Shown here: positions 33,201 to 48,200 of the stretch, piece by piece
Layout: the number at the start of each line of letters is the position of its first letter
How positions within the stretch are numbered: position 1 is the first letter of the stretch
Assembly (NCBI GenBank): GCA_945910005.1
Contig: OX246741.1
Location: 34,439,488-34,503,487 of the forward strand
Source: Isoperla grammatica
Lineage: Eukaryota > Arthropoda > Insecta > Plecoptera > Perlodidae
Length of the DNA: 64,000 nt
Direction of reading: 5' to 3'
Notes under the pieces: generated by a model
Seen by the model: the letters and a program-made list of their open reading frames with translations, nothing else
What the model was told of the DNA's origin: nothing
Database searches by the model: none
Program-made: the position numbers and the translations under genes

Positions 33201-36200
33201 CATGAGGAAGTATTGGCCAACCAGCTGTTGGTACTGGACACGACCGCGCTCGTTACACCTTGCAACATACGGTGTGGGCAGTATACACCTGTATTGGTGC
33301 TGACGTCACATGAGGAAGTATTGGCCAACCAGCTGTTGGTACTGGACAGGAGCCGCGCTCGTTACACCTTGCAACATACAGTGTGGGCAGTATACATCTG
33401 TATTAGTGCTGACGTCACATGAGGAAGTATTGGCCAACCAGCTGTTGGTACTGGACAGGAGCCGCGCTCGTTACACCTTGCAACATACGGTGTGGGCAGT
33501 ATACACCTGTATTAGTGCTGACGTCACATGAGGAAGTATTGGCCAACCAGCTGTTGGTACTGGACAGGAGCCGCGCTCGTTACACCTTGCAACATACAGT
33601 GTGGGCAGTATACACCTGTATTAGTGCTGACGTCACATGAGGAAGTATTGGCCAACCAGCTGTTGGTACTGGACACGACCGCGCTCGTTACACCTTGCAA
33701 CATACAGTGTGGGCAGTATACACCTGTATTGGTGCTGACGTCACATGAGGAAGTATTGGCCAACCAGCTGTTGGTACTGGACACGACCGCGCTCGTTACA
33801 CCTTGCAACATACAGTGTGGGCAGTATACATCTGTATTAGTGCTGACGTCACATGAGGAAGTATTGGCCAACCAGCTGTTGGTACTGGACACGACCGCGC
33901 TCGTTACACCTTGCAACATACGGTGTGGGCAGTATACACCTGTATTAGTGCTGACGTCACATGAGGAAGTATTGGCCAACCAGCTGTTGGTACTGGACAG
34001 GAGCCGCGCTCGTTACACCTTGCAACATACGGTGTGGGCAGTATACATCTGTATTAGTGCTGACGTCACATGAGGAAGTATTGGCCAACCAGCTGTTGGT
34101 ACTGGACACGACCGCGCTCGTTACACCTTGCAACATACGGTGTGGGCAGTATACATCTGTATTAGTGCTGACGTCACATGAGGAAGTATTGGCCAACCAG
34201 CTGTTGGTACTGGACACGACCGCGCTCGTTACACCTTGCAACATACGGTGTGGGCAGTATACACCTGTATTGGTGCTGACGTCACATGAGGAAGTATTGG
34301 CCAACCAGCTGTTGGTACTGGACACGACCGCGCTCGTTACACCTTGCAACATACGGTGTGGGCAGTATACACCTGTATTAGTGCTGACGTCACATGAGGA
34401 AGTATTGGCCAACCAGCTGTTGGTACTGGACACGACCGCGCTCGTTACACCTTGCAACATACGGTGTGGGCAGTATACATCTGTATTAGTGCTGACGTCA
34501 CATGAGGAAGTATTGGCCAACCAGCTGTTGGTACTGGACACGACCGCGCTCGTTACACCTTGCAACATACGGTGTGGGCAGTATACATCTGTATTGGTGC
34601 TGACGTCACATGAGGAAGTATTGGCCAACCAGCTGTTGGTACTGGACACGACCGCGCTCGTTACACCTTGCAACATACAGTGTGGGCAGTATACATCTGT
34701 ATTGGTGCTGACGTCACATGAGGAAGTATTGGCCAACCAGCTGTTGGTACTGGACACGACCGCGCTCGTTACACCTTGCAACATACAGTGTGGGCAGTAT
34801 ACATCTGTATTGGTGCTGACGTCACATGAGGAAGTATTGGCCAACCAGCTGTTGGTACTGGACACGACCGCGCTCGTTACACCTTGCAACATACGGTGTG
34901 GGCAGTATACATCTGTATTGGTGCTGACGTCACATGAGGAAGTATTGGCCAACCAGCTGTTGGTACTGGACACGACCGCGCTCGTTACACCTTGCAACAT
35001 ACAGTGGGGGCAGTATACACCTGTATTAGTGCTGACGTCACATGAGGAAGTATTGGCCAACCAGCTGTTGGTACTGGACACGACCGCGCTCGTTACACCT
35101 TGCAACATACAGTGTGGGCAGTATACACCTGTATTAGTGCTGACGTCACATGAGGAAGTATTGGCCAATCAGCTGTTGGTACTGGACACGACCGCGCTCG
35201 TTACACCTTGCAACATACAGTGTGGGCAGTATACACCTGTATTAGTGCTGACGTCACATGAGGAAGTATTGGCCAACCAGCTGTTGGTACTGGACAGGAG
35301 CCGCGCTCGTTACACCTTGCAACATACGGTGTGGGCAGTATACACCTGTATTAGTGCTGACGTCACATGAGGAAGTATTGGCCAACCAGCTGTTGGTACT
35401 GGACACGACCGCGCTCGTTACACCTTGCAACATACGGTGTGGGCAGTATACATCTGTATTAGTGCTGACGTCACATGAGGAAGTATTGGCCAACCAGCTG
35501 TTGGTACTGGACAGGAGCCGCGCTCGTTACACCTTGCAACATACGGTGTGGGCAGTATACACCTGTATTAGTGCTGACGTCACATGAGGAAGTATTGGCC
35601 AACCAGCTGTTGGTACTGGACACGACCGCGCTCGTTACACCTTGCAACATACAGTGTGGGCAGTATACATCTGTATTGGTGCTGACGTCACATGAGGAAG
35701 TATTGGCCAACCAGCTGTTGGTACTGGACACGACCGCGCTCGTTACACCTTGCAACATACAGTGTGGGCAGTATACACCTGTATTAGTGCTGACGTCACA
35801 TGAGGAAGTATTGGCCAACCAGCTGTTGGTACTGGACACGACCGCGCTCGTTACACCTTGCAACATACGGTGTGGGCAGTATACACCTGTATTAGTGCTG
35901 ACGTCACATGAGGAAGTATTGGCCAACCAGCTGTTGGTACTGGACAGGAGCCGCGCTCGTTACACCTTGCAACATACGGTGTGGGCAGTATACACCTGTA
36001 TTAGTGCTGACGTCACATGAGGAAGTATTGGCCAACCAGCTGTTGGTACTGGACACGACCGCGCTCGTTACACCTTGCAACATACAGTGTGGGCAGTATA
36101 CATCTGTATTGGTGCTGACGTCACATGAGGAAGTATTGGCCAACCAGCTGTTGGTACTGGACAGGAGCCGCGCTCGTTACACCTTGCAACATACGGTGTG

Positions 36201-39200
36201 GGCAGTATACACCTGTATTGGTGCTGACGTCACATGAGGAAGTATTGGCCAACCAGCTGTTGGTACTGGACACGACCGCGCTCGTTACACCTTGCAACAT
36301 ACGGTGTGGGCAGTATACATCTGTATTAGTGCTGACGTCACATGGGGAAGTATTGGCCAACCAGCTGTTGGTACTGGACACGACCGCGCTCGTTACACCT
36401 TGCAACATACGGTGTGGGCAGTATACATCTGTATTAGTGCTGACGTCACATGGGGAAGTATTGGCCAACCAGCTGTTGGTACTGGACACGACCGCGCTCG
36501 TTACACCTTGCAACATACGGTGTGGGCAGTATACATCTGTATTAGTGCTGACGTCACATGAGGAAGTATTGGCCAACCAGCTGTTGGTACTGGACACGAC
36601 CGCGCTCGTTACACCTTGCAACATACGGTGTGGGCAGTATACATCTGTATTAGTGCTGACGTCACATGAGGAAGTATTGGCCAACCAGCTGTTGGTACTG
36701 GACACGACCGCGCTCGTTACACCTTGCAACATACGGTGTGGGCAGTATACATCTGTATTAGTGCTGACGTCACATGGGGAAGTATTGGCCAACCAGCTGT
36801 TGGTACTGGACACGACCGCGCTCGTTACACCTTGCAACATACGGTGTGGGCAGTATACACCTGTATTAGTGCTGACGTCACATGAGGAAGTATTGGCCAA
36901 CCAGCTGTTGGTACTGGACAGGAGCCGCGCTCGTTACACCTTGCAACATACGGTGTGGGCAGTATACACCTGTATTAGTGCTGACGTCACATGAGGAAGT
37001 ATTGGCCAACCAGCTGTTGGTACTGGACACGACCGCGCTCGTTACACCTTGCAACATACAGTGTGGGCAGTATACATCTGTATTGGTGCTGACGTCACAT
37101 GAGGAAGTATTGGCCAACCAGCTGTTGGTACTGGACACGACCGCGCTCGTTACACCTTGCAACATACAGTGTGGGCAGTATACACCTGTATTAGTGCTGA
37201 CGTCACATGAGGAAGTATTGGCCAACCAGCTGTTGGTACTGGACACGACCGCGCTCGTTACACCTTGCAACATACAGTGTGGGCAGTATACATCTGTATT
37301 AGTGCTGACGTCACATGAGGAAGTATTGGCCAACCAGCTGTTGGTACTGGACACGACCGCGCTCGTTACACCTTGCAACATACGGTGTGGGCAGTATACA
37401 CCTGTATTAGTGCTGACGTCACATGAGGAAGTATTGGCCAACCAGCTGTTGGTACTGGACAGGAGCCGCGCTCGTTACACCTTGCAACATACGGTGTGGG
37501 CAGTATACACCTGTATTAGTGCTGACGTCACATGGGGAAGTATTGGCCAACCAGCTGTTGGTACTGGACACGACCGCGCTCGTTACACCTTGCAACATAC
37601 GGTGGGGGCAGTATACACCTGTATTAGTGCTGACGTCACATGGGGAAGTATTGGCCAACCAGCTGTTGGTACTGGACACGACCGCGCTCGTTACACCTTG
37701 CAACATACAGTGTGGGCAGTATACACCTGTATTAGTGCTGACGTCACATGAGGAAGTATTGGCCAACCAGCTGTTGGTACTGGACACGACCGCGCTCGTT
37801 ACACCTTGCAACATACAGTGTGGGCAGTATACATCTGTATTGGTGCTGACGTCACATGAGGAAGTATTGGCCAACCAGCTGTTGGTACTGGACACGACCG
37901 CGCTCGTTACACCTTGCAACATACAGTGTGGGCAGTATACATCTGTATTAGTGCTGACGTCACATGAGGAAGTATTGGCCAACCAGCTGTTGGTACTGGA
38001 CACGACCGCGCTCGTTACACCTTGCAACATACGGTGTGGGCAGTATACACCTGTATTAGTGCTGACGTCACATGAGGAAGTATTGGCCAACCAGCTGTTG
38101 GTACTGGACACGACCGCGCTCGTTACACCTTGCAACATACGGTGTGGGCAGTATACACCTGTATTAGTGCTGACGTCACATGAGGAAGTATTGGCCAACC
38201 AGCTGTTGGTACTGGACAGGAGCCGCGCTCGTTACACCTTGCAACATACGGTGTGGGCAGTATACACCTGTATTAGTGCTGACGTCACATGGGGAAGTAT
38301 TGGCCAACCAGCTGTTGGTACTGGACACGACCGCGCTCGTTACACCTTGCAACATACGGTGGGGGCAGTATACACCTGTATTAGTGCTGACGTCACATGG
38401 GGAAGTATTGGCCAACCAGCTGTTGGTACTGGACACGACCGCGCTCGTTACACCTTGCAACATACAGTGTGGGCAGTATACACCTGTATTAGTGCTGACG
38501 TCACATGAGGAAGTATTGGCCAACCAGCTGTTGGTACTGGACACGACCGCGCTCGTTACACCTTGCAACATACAGTGTGGGCAGTATACATCTGTATTGG
38601 TGCTGACGTCACATGAGGAAGTATTGGCCAACCAGCTGTTGGTACTGGACACGACCGCGCTCGTTACACCTTGCAACATACGGTGTGGGCAGTATACACC
38701 TGTATTAGTGCTGACGTCACATGAGGAAGTATTGGCCAACCAGCTGTTGGTACTGGACACGACCGCGCTCGTTACACCTTGCAACATACAGTGTGGGCAG
38801 TATACAGCTGTATTAGTGCTGACGTCACATGGGGAAGTATTGGCCAACCAGCTGTTGGTACTGGACACGACCGCGCTCGTTACACCTTGCAACATACAGT
38901 GTGGGCAGTATACACCTGTATTAGTGCTGACGTCACATGAGGAAGTATTGGCCAACCAGCTGTTGGTACTGGACACGACCGCGCTCGTTACACCTTGCAA
39001 CATACAGTGTGGGCAGTATACACCTGTATTAGTGCTGACGTCACATGAGGAAGTATTGGCCAACCAGCTGTTGGTACTGGACACGACCGCGCTCGTTACA
39101 CCTTGCAACATACGGTGTGGGCAGTATACAGCTGTATTAGTGCTGACGTCACATGAGGAAGTATTGGCCAACCAGCTGTTGGTACTGGACACGACCGCGC

Positions 39201-42200
39201 TCGTTACACCTTGCAACATACGGTGTGGGCAGTATACATCTGTATTAGTGCTGACGTCACATGAGGAAGTATTGGCCAACCAGCTGTTGGTACTGGACAC
39301 GACCGCGCTCGTTACACCTTGCAACATACAGTGTGGGCAGTATACACCTGTATTAGTGCTGACGTCACATGAGGAAGTATTGGCCAACCAGCTGTTGGTA
39401 CTGGACACGACCGCGCTCGTTACACCTTGCAACATACAGTGTGGGCAGTATACACCTGTATTAGTGCTGACGTCACATGAGGAAGTATTGGCCAACCAGC
39501 TGTTGGTACTGGACACGACCGCGCTCGTTACACCTTGCAACATACAGTGTGGGCAGTATACACCTGTATTAGTGCTGACGTCACATGAGGAAGTATTGGC
39601 CAACCAGCTGTTGGTACTGGACACGACCGCGCTCGTTACACCTTGCAACATACGGTGTGGGCAGTATACAGCTGTATTGGTGCTGACGTCACATGGGGAA
39701 GTATTGGCCAACCAGCTGTTGGTACTGGACACGACCGCGCTCGTTACACCTTGCAACATACGGTGTGGGTAGTATACACCTGTATTAGTGCTGACGTCAC
39801 ATGAGGAAGTATTGGCCAACCAGCTGTTGGTACTGGACACGACCGCGCTCGTTACACCTTGCAACATACAGTGTGGGCAGTATACACCTGTATTAGTGCT
39901 GACGTCACATGAGGAAGTATTGGCCAACCAGCTGTTGGTACTGGACACGACCGCGCTCGTTACACCTTGCAACATACGGTGTGGGTAGTATACACCTGTA
40001 TTAGTGCTGACGTCACATGAGGAAGTATTGGCCAACCAGCTGTTGGTACTGGACAGGAGCCGCGCTCGTTACACCTTGCAACATACAGTGGGGGCAGTAT
40101 ACACCTGTATTAGTGCTGACGTCACATGAGGAAGTATTGGCCAACCAGCTGTTGGTACTGGACACGACCGCGCTCGTTACACCTTGCAACATACAGTGTG
40201 GGCAGTATACATCTGTTTTGGTGCTGACGTCACATGAGGAAGTATTGGCCAACCAGCTGTTGGTACTGGACACGACCGCGCTCGTTACACCTTGCAACAT
40301 ACAGTGTGGGCAGTATACACCTGTATTGGTGCTGACGTCACATGAGGAAGTATTGGCCAACCAGCTGTTGGTACTGGACACGACCGCGCTCGTTACACCT
40401 TGCAACATACAGTGTGGGCAGTATACATCTGTTTTGGTGCTGACGTCACATGAGGAAGTATTGGCCAACCAGCTGTTGGTACTGGACACGACCGCGCTCG
40501 TTACACCTTGCAACATACGGTGTGGGCAGTATACAGCTGTATTGGTGCTGACGTCACATGAGGAAGTATTGGCCAACCAGCTGTTGGTACTGGACACGAC
40601 CGCGCTCGTTACACCTTGCAACATACGGTGTGGGCAGTATACAGCTGTATTGGTGCTGACGTCACATGAGGAAGTATTGGCCAACCAGCTGTTGGTACTG
40701 GACAGGAGCCGCGCTCGTTACACCTTGCAACATACGGTGTGGGCAGTATACATCTGTATTAGTGCTGACGTCACATGAGGAAGTATTGGCCAACCAGCTG
40801 TTGGTACTGGACACGACCGCGCTCGTTACACCTTGCAACATACGGTGGGGGCAGTATACACCTGTATTGGTGCTGACGTCACATGGGGAAGTATTGGCCA
40901 ACCAGCTGTTGGTACTGGACACGACCGCGCTCGTTACACCTTGCAACATACGGTGTGGGCAGTATACACCTGTATTGGTGCTGACGTCACATGGGGAAGT
41001 ATTGGCCAACCAGCTGTTGGTACTGGACACGACCGCGCTCGTTACACCTTGCAACATACAGTGTGGGCAGTATACACCTGTATTGGTGCTGACGTCACAT
41101 GGGGAAGTATTGGCCAACCAGCTGTTGGTACTGGACACGACCGCGCTCGTTACACCTTGCAACATACAGTGTGGGCAGTATACACCTGTATTGGTGCTGA
41201 CGTCACATGGGGAAGTATTGGCCAACCAGCTGTTGGTACTGGACACGACCGCGCTCGTTACACCTTGCAACATACGGTGTGGGCAGTATACACCTGTATT
41301 AGTGCTGACGTCACATGGGGAAGTATTGGCCAACCAGCTGTTGGTACTGGACACGACCGCGCTCGTTACACCTTGCAACATACAGTGTGGGCAGTATACA
41401 CCTGTATTGGTGCTGACGTCACATGGGGAAGTATTGGCCAACCAGCTGTTGGTACTGGACACGACCGCGCTCGTTACACCTTGCAACATACGGTGTGGGC
41501 AGTATACACCTGTATTAGTGCTGACGTCACATGGGGAAGTATTGGCCAACCAGCTGTTGGTACTGGACACGACCGCGCTCGTTACACCTTGCAACATACG
41601 GTGTGGGCAGTATACACCTGTATTGGTGCTGACGTCACATGGGGAAGTATTGGCCAACCAGCTGTTGGTACTGGACACGACCGCGCTCGTTACACCTTGC
41701 AACATACAGTGTGGGCAGTATACACCTGTATTGGTGCTGACGTCACATGGGGAAGTATTGGCCAACCAGCTGTTGGTACTGGACACGACCGCGCTCGTTA
41801 CACCTTGCAACATACAGTGTGGGCAGTATACACCTGTATTGGTGCTGACGTCACATGAGGAAGTATTGGCCAACCAGCTGTTGGTACTGGACAGGACCGC
41901 GCTCGTTACACCTTGCAACATACGGTGGGGGCAGTATACACCTGTATTAGTGCTGACGTCACATGAGGAAGTATTGGCCAACCAGCTGTTGGTACTGGAC
42001 ACGACCGCGCTCGTTACACCTTGCAACATACAGTGTGGGCAGTATACATCTGTATTAGTGCTGACGTCACATGGGGAAGTATTGGCCAACCAGCTGTTGG
42101 TACTGGACAGGACCGCGCTCGTTACACCTTGCAACATACAGTGTGGGCAGTATACACCTGTATTAGTGCTGACGTCACATGGGGAAGTATTGGCCAACCA

Positions 42201-45200
42201 GCTGTTGGTACTGGACAGGACCGCGCTCGTTACACCTTGCAACATACAGTGTGGGCAGTATACATCTGTATTAGTGCTGACGTCACATGAGGAAGTATTG
42301 GCCAACCAGCTGTTGGTACTGGACAGGAGCCGCGCTCGTTACACCTTGCAACATACAGTGTGGGCAGTATACACCTGTATTAGTGCTGACGTCACATGAG
42401 GAAGTATTGGCCAACCAGCTGTTGGTACTGGACACGACCGCGCTCGTTACACCTTGCAACATACAGTGTGGGCAGTATACATCTGTATTAGTGCTGACGT
42501 CACATGAGGAAGTATTGGCCAACCAGCTGTTGGTACTGGACACGACCGCGCTCGTTACACCTTGCAACATACGGTGTGGGCAGTATACATCTGTATTGGT
42601 GCTGACGTCACATGAGGAAGTATTGGCCAACCAGCTGTTGGTACTGGACACGACCGCGCTCGTTACACCTTGCAACATACGGTGTGGGCAGTATACATCT
42701 GTATTGGTGCTGACGTCACATGAGGAAGTATTGGCCAACCAGCTGTTGGTACTGGACACGACCGCGCTCGTTACACCTTGCAACATACAGTGTGGGCAGT
42801 ATACACCTGTATTGGTGCTGACGTCACATGAGGAAGTATTGGCCAACCAGCTGTTGGTACTGGACACGACCGCGCTCGTTACACCTTGCAACATACGGTG
42901 GGGGCAGTATACACCTGCATTAGTGCTGACGTCACATGAGGAAGTATTGGCCAACCAGCTGTTGGTACTGGACACGACCGCGCTCGTTACACCTTGCAAC
43001 ATACGGTGTGGGCAGTATACATCTGTATTAGTGCTGACGTCACATGAGGAAGTATTGGCCAACCAGCTGTTGGTACTGGACACGACCGCGCTCGTTACAC
43101 CTTGCAACATACAGTGTGGGCAGTATACACCTGTATTAGTGCTGAAGTCACATGAGGAAGTATTGGCCAACCAGCTGTTGGTACTGGACACGACCGCGCT
43201 CGTTACACCTTGCAACATACGGTGTGGGCAGTATACATCTGTATTAGTGCTGACGTCACATGAGGAAGTATTGGCCAACCAGCTGTTGGTACTGGACACG
43301 ACCGCGCTCGTTACACCTTGCAACATACGGTGTGGGCAGTATACATCTGTATTGGTGCTGACGTCACATGAGGAAGTATTGGCCAACCAGCTGTTGGTAC
43401 TGGACACGACCGCGCTCGTTACACCTTGCAACATACAGTGTGGGCAGTATACACCTGTATTGGTGCTGACGTCACATGAGGAAGTATTGGCCAACCAGCT
43501 GTTGGTACTGGACACGACCGCGCTCGTTACACCTTGCAACATACAGTGTGGGCAGTATACACCTGTATTAGTGCTGAAGTCACATGAGGAAGTATTGGCC
43601 AACCAGCTGTTGGTACTGGACACGACCGCGCTCGTTACACCTTGCAACATACAGTGGGGGCAGTATACAGCTGTATTAGTGCTGACGTCACATGAGGAAG
43701 TATTGGCCAACCAGCTGTTGGTACTGGACACGACCGCGCTCGTTACACCTTGCAACATACAGTGGGGGCAGTATACAGCTGTATTAGTGCTGACGTCACA
43801 TGAGGAAGTATTGGCCAACCAGCTGTTGGTACTGGACACGACCGCGCTCGTTACACCTTGCAACATACAGTGTGGGCAGTATACACCTGTATTGGTGCTG
43901 ACGTCACATGAGGAAGTATTGGCCAACCAGCTGTTGGTACTGGACACGACCGCGCTCGTTACACCTTGCAACATACAGTGTGGGCAGTATACACCTGTAT
44001 TAGTGCTGACGTCACATGAGGAAGTATTGGCCAACCAGCTGTTGGTACTGGACAGGAGCCGCGCTCGTTACACCTTGCAACATACGGTGTGGGCAGTATA
44101 CACCTGTATTAGTGCTGACGTCACATGAGGAAGTATTGGCCAACCAGCTGTTGGTACTGGACACGACCGCGCTCGTTACACCTTGCAACATACGGTGTGG
44201 GCAGTATACATCTGTATTAGTGCTGACGTCACATGAGGAAGTATTGGCCAACCAGCTGTTGGTACTGGACACGACCGCGCTCGTTACACCTTGCAACATA
44301 CGGTGTGGGCAGTATACACCTGTATTGGTGCTGACGTCACATGAGGAAGTATTGGCCAACCAGCTGTTGGTACTGGACACGACCGCGCTCGTTACACCTT
44401 GCAACATACGGTGTGGGCAGTATACACCTGTATTAGTGCTGACGTCACATGGGGAAGTATTGGCCAACCAGCTGTTGGTACTGGACACGACCGCGCTCGT
44501 TACACCTTGCAACATACGGTGTGGGCAGTATACACCTGTATTGGTGCTGACGTCACATGAGGAAGTATTGGCCAACCAGCTGTTGGTACTGGACACGACC
44601 GCGCTCGTTACACCTTGCAACATACGGTGTGGGCAGTATACACCTGTATTGGTGCTGACGTCACATGAGGAAGTATTGGCCAACCAGCTGTTGGTACTGG
44701 ACACGACCGCGCTCGTTACACCTTGCAACATACGGTGTGGGCAGTATACACCTGTATTGGTGCTGACGTCACATGAGGAAGTATTGGCCAACCAGCTGTT
44801 GGTACTGGACACGACCGCGCTCGTTACACCTTGCAACATACAGTGGGGGCAGTATACACCTGTATTAGTGCTGACGTCACATGAGGAAGTATTGGCCAAC
44901 CAGCTGTTGGTACTGGACACGACCGCGCTCGTTACACCTTGCAACATACGGTGTGGGCAGTATACATCTGTATTAGTGCTGACGTCACATGAGGAAGTAT
45001 TGGCCAACCAGCTGTTGGTACTGGACAGGAGCCGCGCTCGTTACACCTTGCAACATACGGTGGGGGCAGTATACAGCTGTATTGGTGCTGACGTCACATG
45101 GGGAAGTATTAGCCAACCAGCTGTTGGTACTGGACACGACCGCGCTCGTTACACCTTGCAACATACAGTGGGGGCAGTATACACCTGTATTGGTGCTGAC

Positions 45201-48200
45201 GTCACATGGGGAAGTATTGGCCAACCAGCTGTTGGTACTGGACACGACCGCGCTCGTTACACCTTGCAACATACAGTGTGGGCAGTATACACCTGTATTG
45301 GTGCTGACGTCACATGAGGAAGTATTGGCCAACCAGCTGTTGGTACTGGACACGACCGCGCTCGTTACACCTTGCAACATACAGTGTGGGCAGTATACAC
45401 CTGTATTAGTGCTGACGTCACATGAGGAAGTATTGGCCAACCAGCTGTTGGTACTGGACACGACCGCGCTCGTTACACCTTGCAACATACGGTGTGGGCA
45501 GTATACAGCTGTATTAGTGCTGACGTCACATGAGGAAGTATTGGCCAACCAGCTGTTGGTACTGGACAGGAGCCGCGCTCGTTACACCTTGCAACATACG
45601 GTGTGGGCAGTATACACCTGTATTAGTGCTGACGTCACATGAGGAAGTATTGGCCAACCAGCTGTTGGTACTGGACAGGAGCCGCGCTCGTTACACCTTG
45701 CAACATACAGTGGGGGCAGTATACACCTGTATTGGTGCTGACGTCACATGAGGAAGTATTGGCCAACCAGCTGTTGGTACTGGACACGACCGCGCTCGTT
45801 ACACCTTGCAACATACGGTGTGGGCAGTATACATCTGTATTGGTGCTGACGTCACATGGGGAAGTATTGGCCAACCAGCTGTTGGTACTGGACACGACCG
45901 CGCTCGTTACACCTTGCAACATACAGTGGGGGCAGTATACATCTGTATTGGTGCTGACGTCACATGGGGAAGTATTGGCCAACCAGCTGTTGGTACTGGA
46001 CACGACCGCGCTCGTTACACCTTGCAACATACGGTGTGGGCAGTATACACCTGTATTAGTGCTGACGTCACATGAGGAAGTATTGGCCAACCAGCTGTTG
46101 GTACTGGACACGACCGCGCTCGTTACACCTTGCAACATACAGTGGGGGCAGTATACAGCTGTATTAGTGCTGACGTCACATGAGGAAGTATTGGCCAACC
46201 AGCTGTTGGTACTGGACACGACCGCGCTCGTTACACCTTGCAACATACAGTGGGGGCAGTATACAGCTGTATTAGTGCTGACGTCACATGAGGAAGTATT
46301 GGCCAACCAGCTGTTGGTACTGGACACGACCGCGCTCGTTACACCTTGCAACATACGGTGTGGGCAGTATACACCTGTATTGGTGCTGACGTCACATGAG
46401 GAAGTATTGGCCAACCAGCTGTTGGTACTGGACACGACCGCGCTCGTTACACCTTGCAACATACAGTGTGGGCAGTATACACCTGTATTAGTGCTGACGT
46501 CACATGAGGAAGTATTGGCCAACCAGCTGTTGGTACTGGACACGACCGCGCTCGTTACACCTTGCAACATACAGTGTGGGCAGTATACACCTGTATTGGT
46601 GCTGACGTCACATGGGGAAGTATTGGCCAACCAGCTGTTGGTACTGGACAGGACCGCGCTCGTTACACCTTGCAACATACGGTGTGGGCAGTATACACCT
46701 GTATTAGTGCTGACGTCACATGAGGAAGTATTGGCCAACCAGCTGTTGGTACTGGACACGACCGCGCTCGTTACACCTTGCAACATACAGTGTGGGCAGT
46801 ATACACCTGTATTAGTGCTGACGTCACATGAGGAAGTATTGGCCAACCAGCTGTTGGTACTGGACACGACCGCGCTCGTTACACCTTGCAACATACGGTG
46901 TGGGCAGTATACACCTGTATTGGTGCTGACGTCACATGAGGAAGTATTGGCCAACCAGCTGTTGGTACTGGACAGGAGCCGCGCTCGTTACACCTTGCAA
47001 CATACGGTGTGGGCAGTATACACCTGTATTGGTGCTGACGTCACATGAGGAAGTATTGGCCAACCAGCTGTTGGTACTGGACAGGAGCCGCGCTCGTTAC
47101 ACCTTGCAACATACGGTGTGGGCAGTATACATCTGTATTGGTGCTGACGTCACATGAGGAAGTATTGGCCAACCAGCTGTTGGTACTGGACACGACCGCG
47201 CTCGTTACACCTTGCAACATACGGTGTGGGCAGTATACACCTGTATTGGTGCTGACGTCACATGAGGAAGTATTGGCCAACCAGCTGTTGGTACTGGACA
47301 CGACCGCGCTCGTTACACCTTGCAACATACGGTGTGGGCAGTATACACCTGTATTAGTGCTGACGTCACATGAGGAAGTATTGGCCAACCAGCTGTTGGT
47401 ACTGGACAGGACCGCGCTCGTTACACCTTGCAACATACGGTGTGGGCAGTATACATCTGTATTAGTGCTGACGTCACATGAGGAAGTATTGGCCAACCAG
47501 CTGTTGGTACTGGACACGACCGCGCTCGTTACACCTTGCAACATACAGTGTGGGCAGTATACAGCTGTATTAGTGCTGACGTCACATGAGGAAGTATTGG
47601 CCAACCAGCTGTTGGTACTGGACACGACCGCGCTCGTTACACCTTGCAACATACAGTGGGGGCAGTATACAGCTGTATTAGTGCTGACGTCACATGAGGA
47701 AGTATTGGCCAACCAGCTGTTGGTACTGGACACGACCGCGCTCGTTACACCTTGCAACATACGGTGTGGGCAGTATACATCTGTATTAGTGCTGACGTCA
47801 CATGAGGAAGTATTGGCCAACCAGCTGTTGGTACTGGACACGACCGCGCTCGTTACACCTTGCAACATACGGTGTGGGCAGTATACACCTGTATTAGTGC
47901 TGACGTCACATGAGGAAGTATTGGCCAACCAGCTGTTGGTACTGGACACGACCGCGCTCGTTACACCTTGCAACATACGGTGTGGGCAGTATACACCTGT
48001 ATTAGTGCTGACGTCACATGAGGAAGTATTGGCCAACCAGCTGTTGGTACTGGACACGACCGCGCTCGTTACACCTTGCAACATACGGTGTGGGCAGTAT
48101 ACATCTGTATTGGTGCTGACGTCACATGAGGAAGTATTGGCCAACCAGCTGTTGGTACTGGACACGACCGCGCTCGTTACACCTTGCAACATACGGTGTG

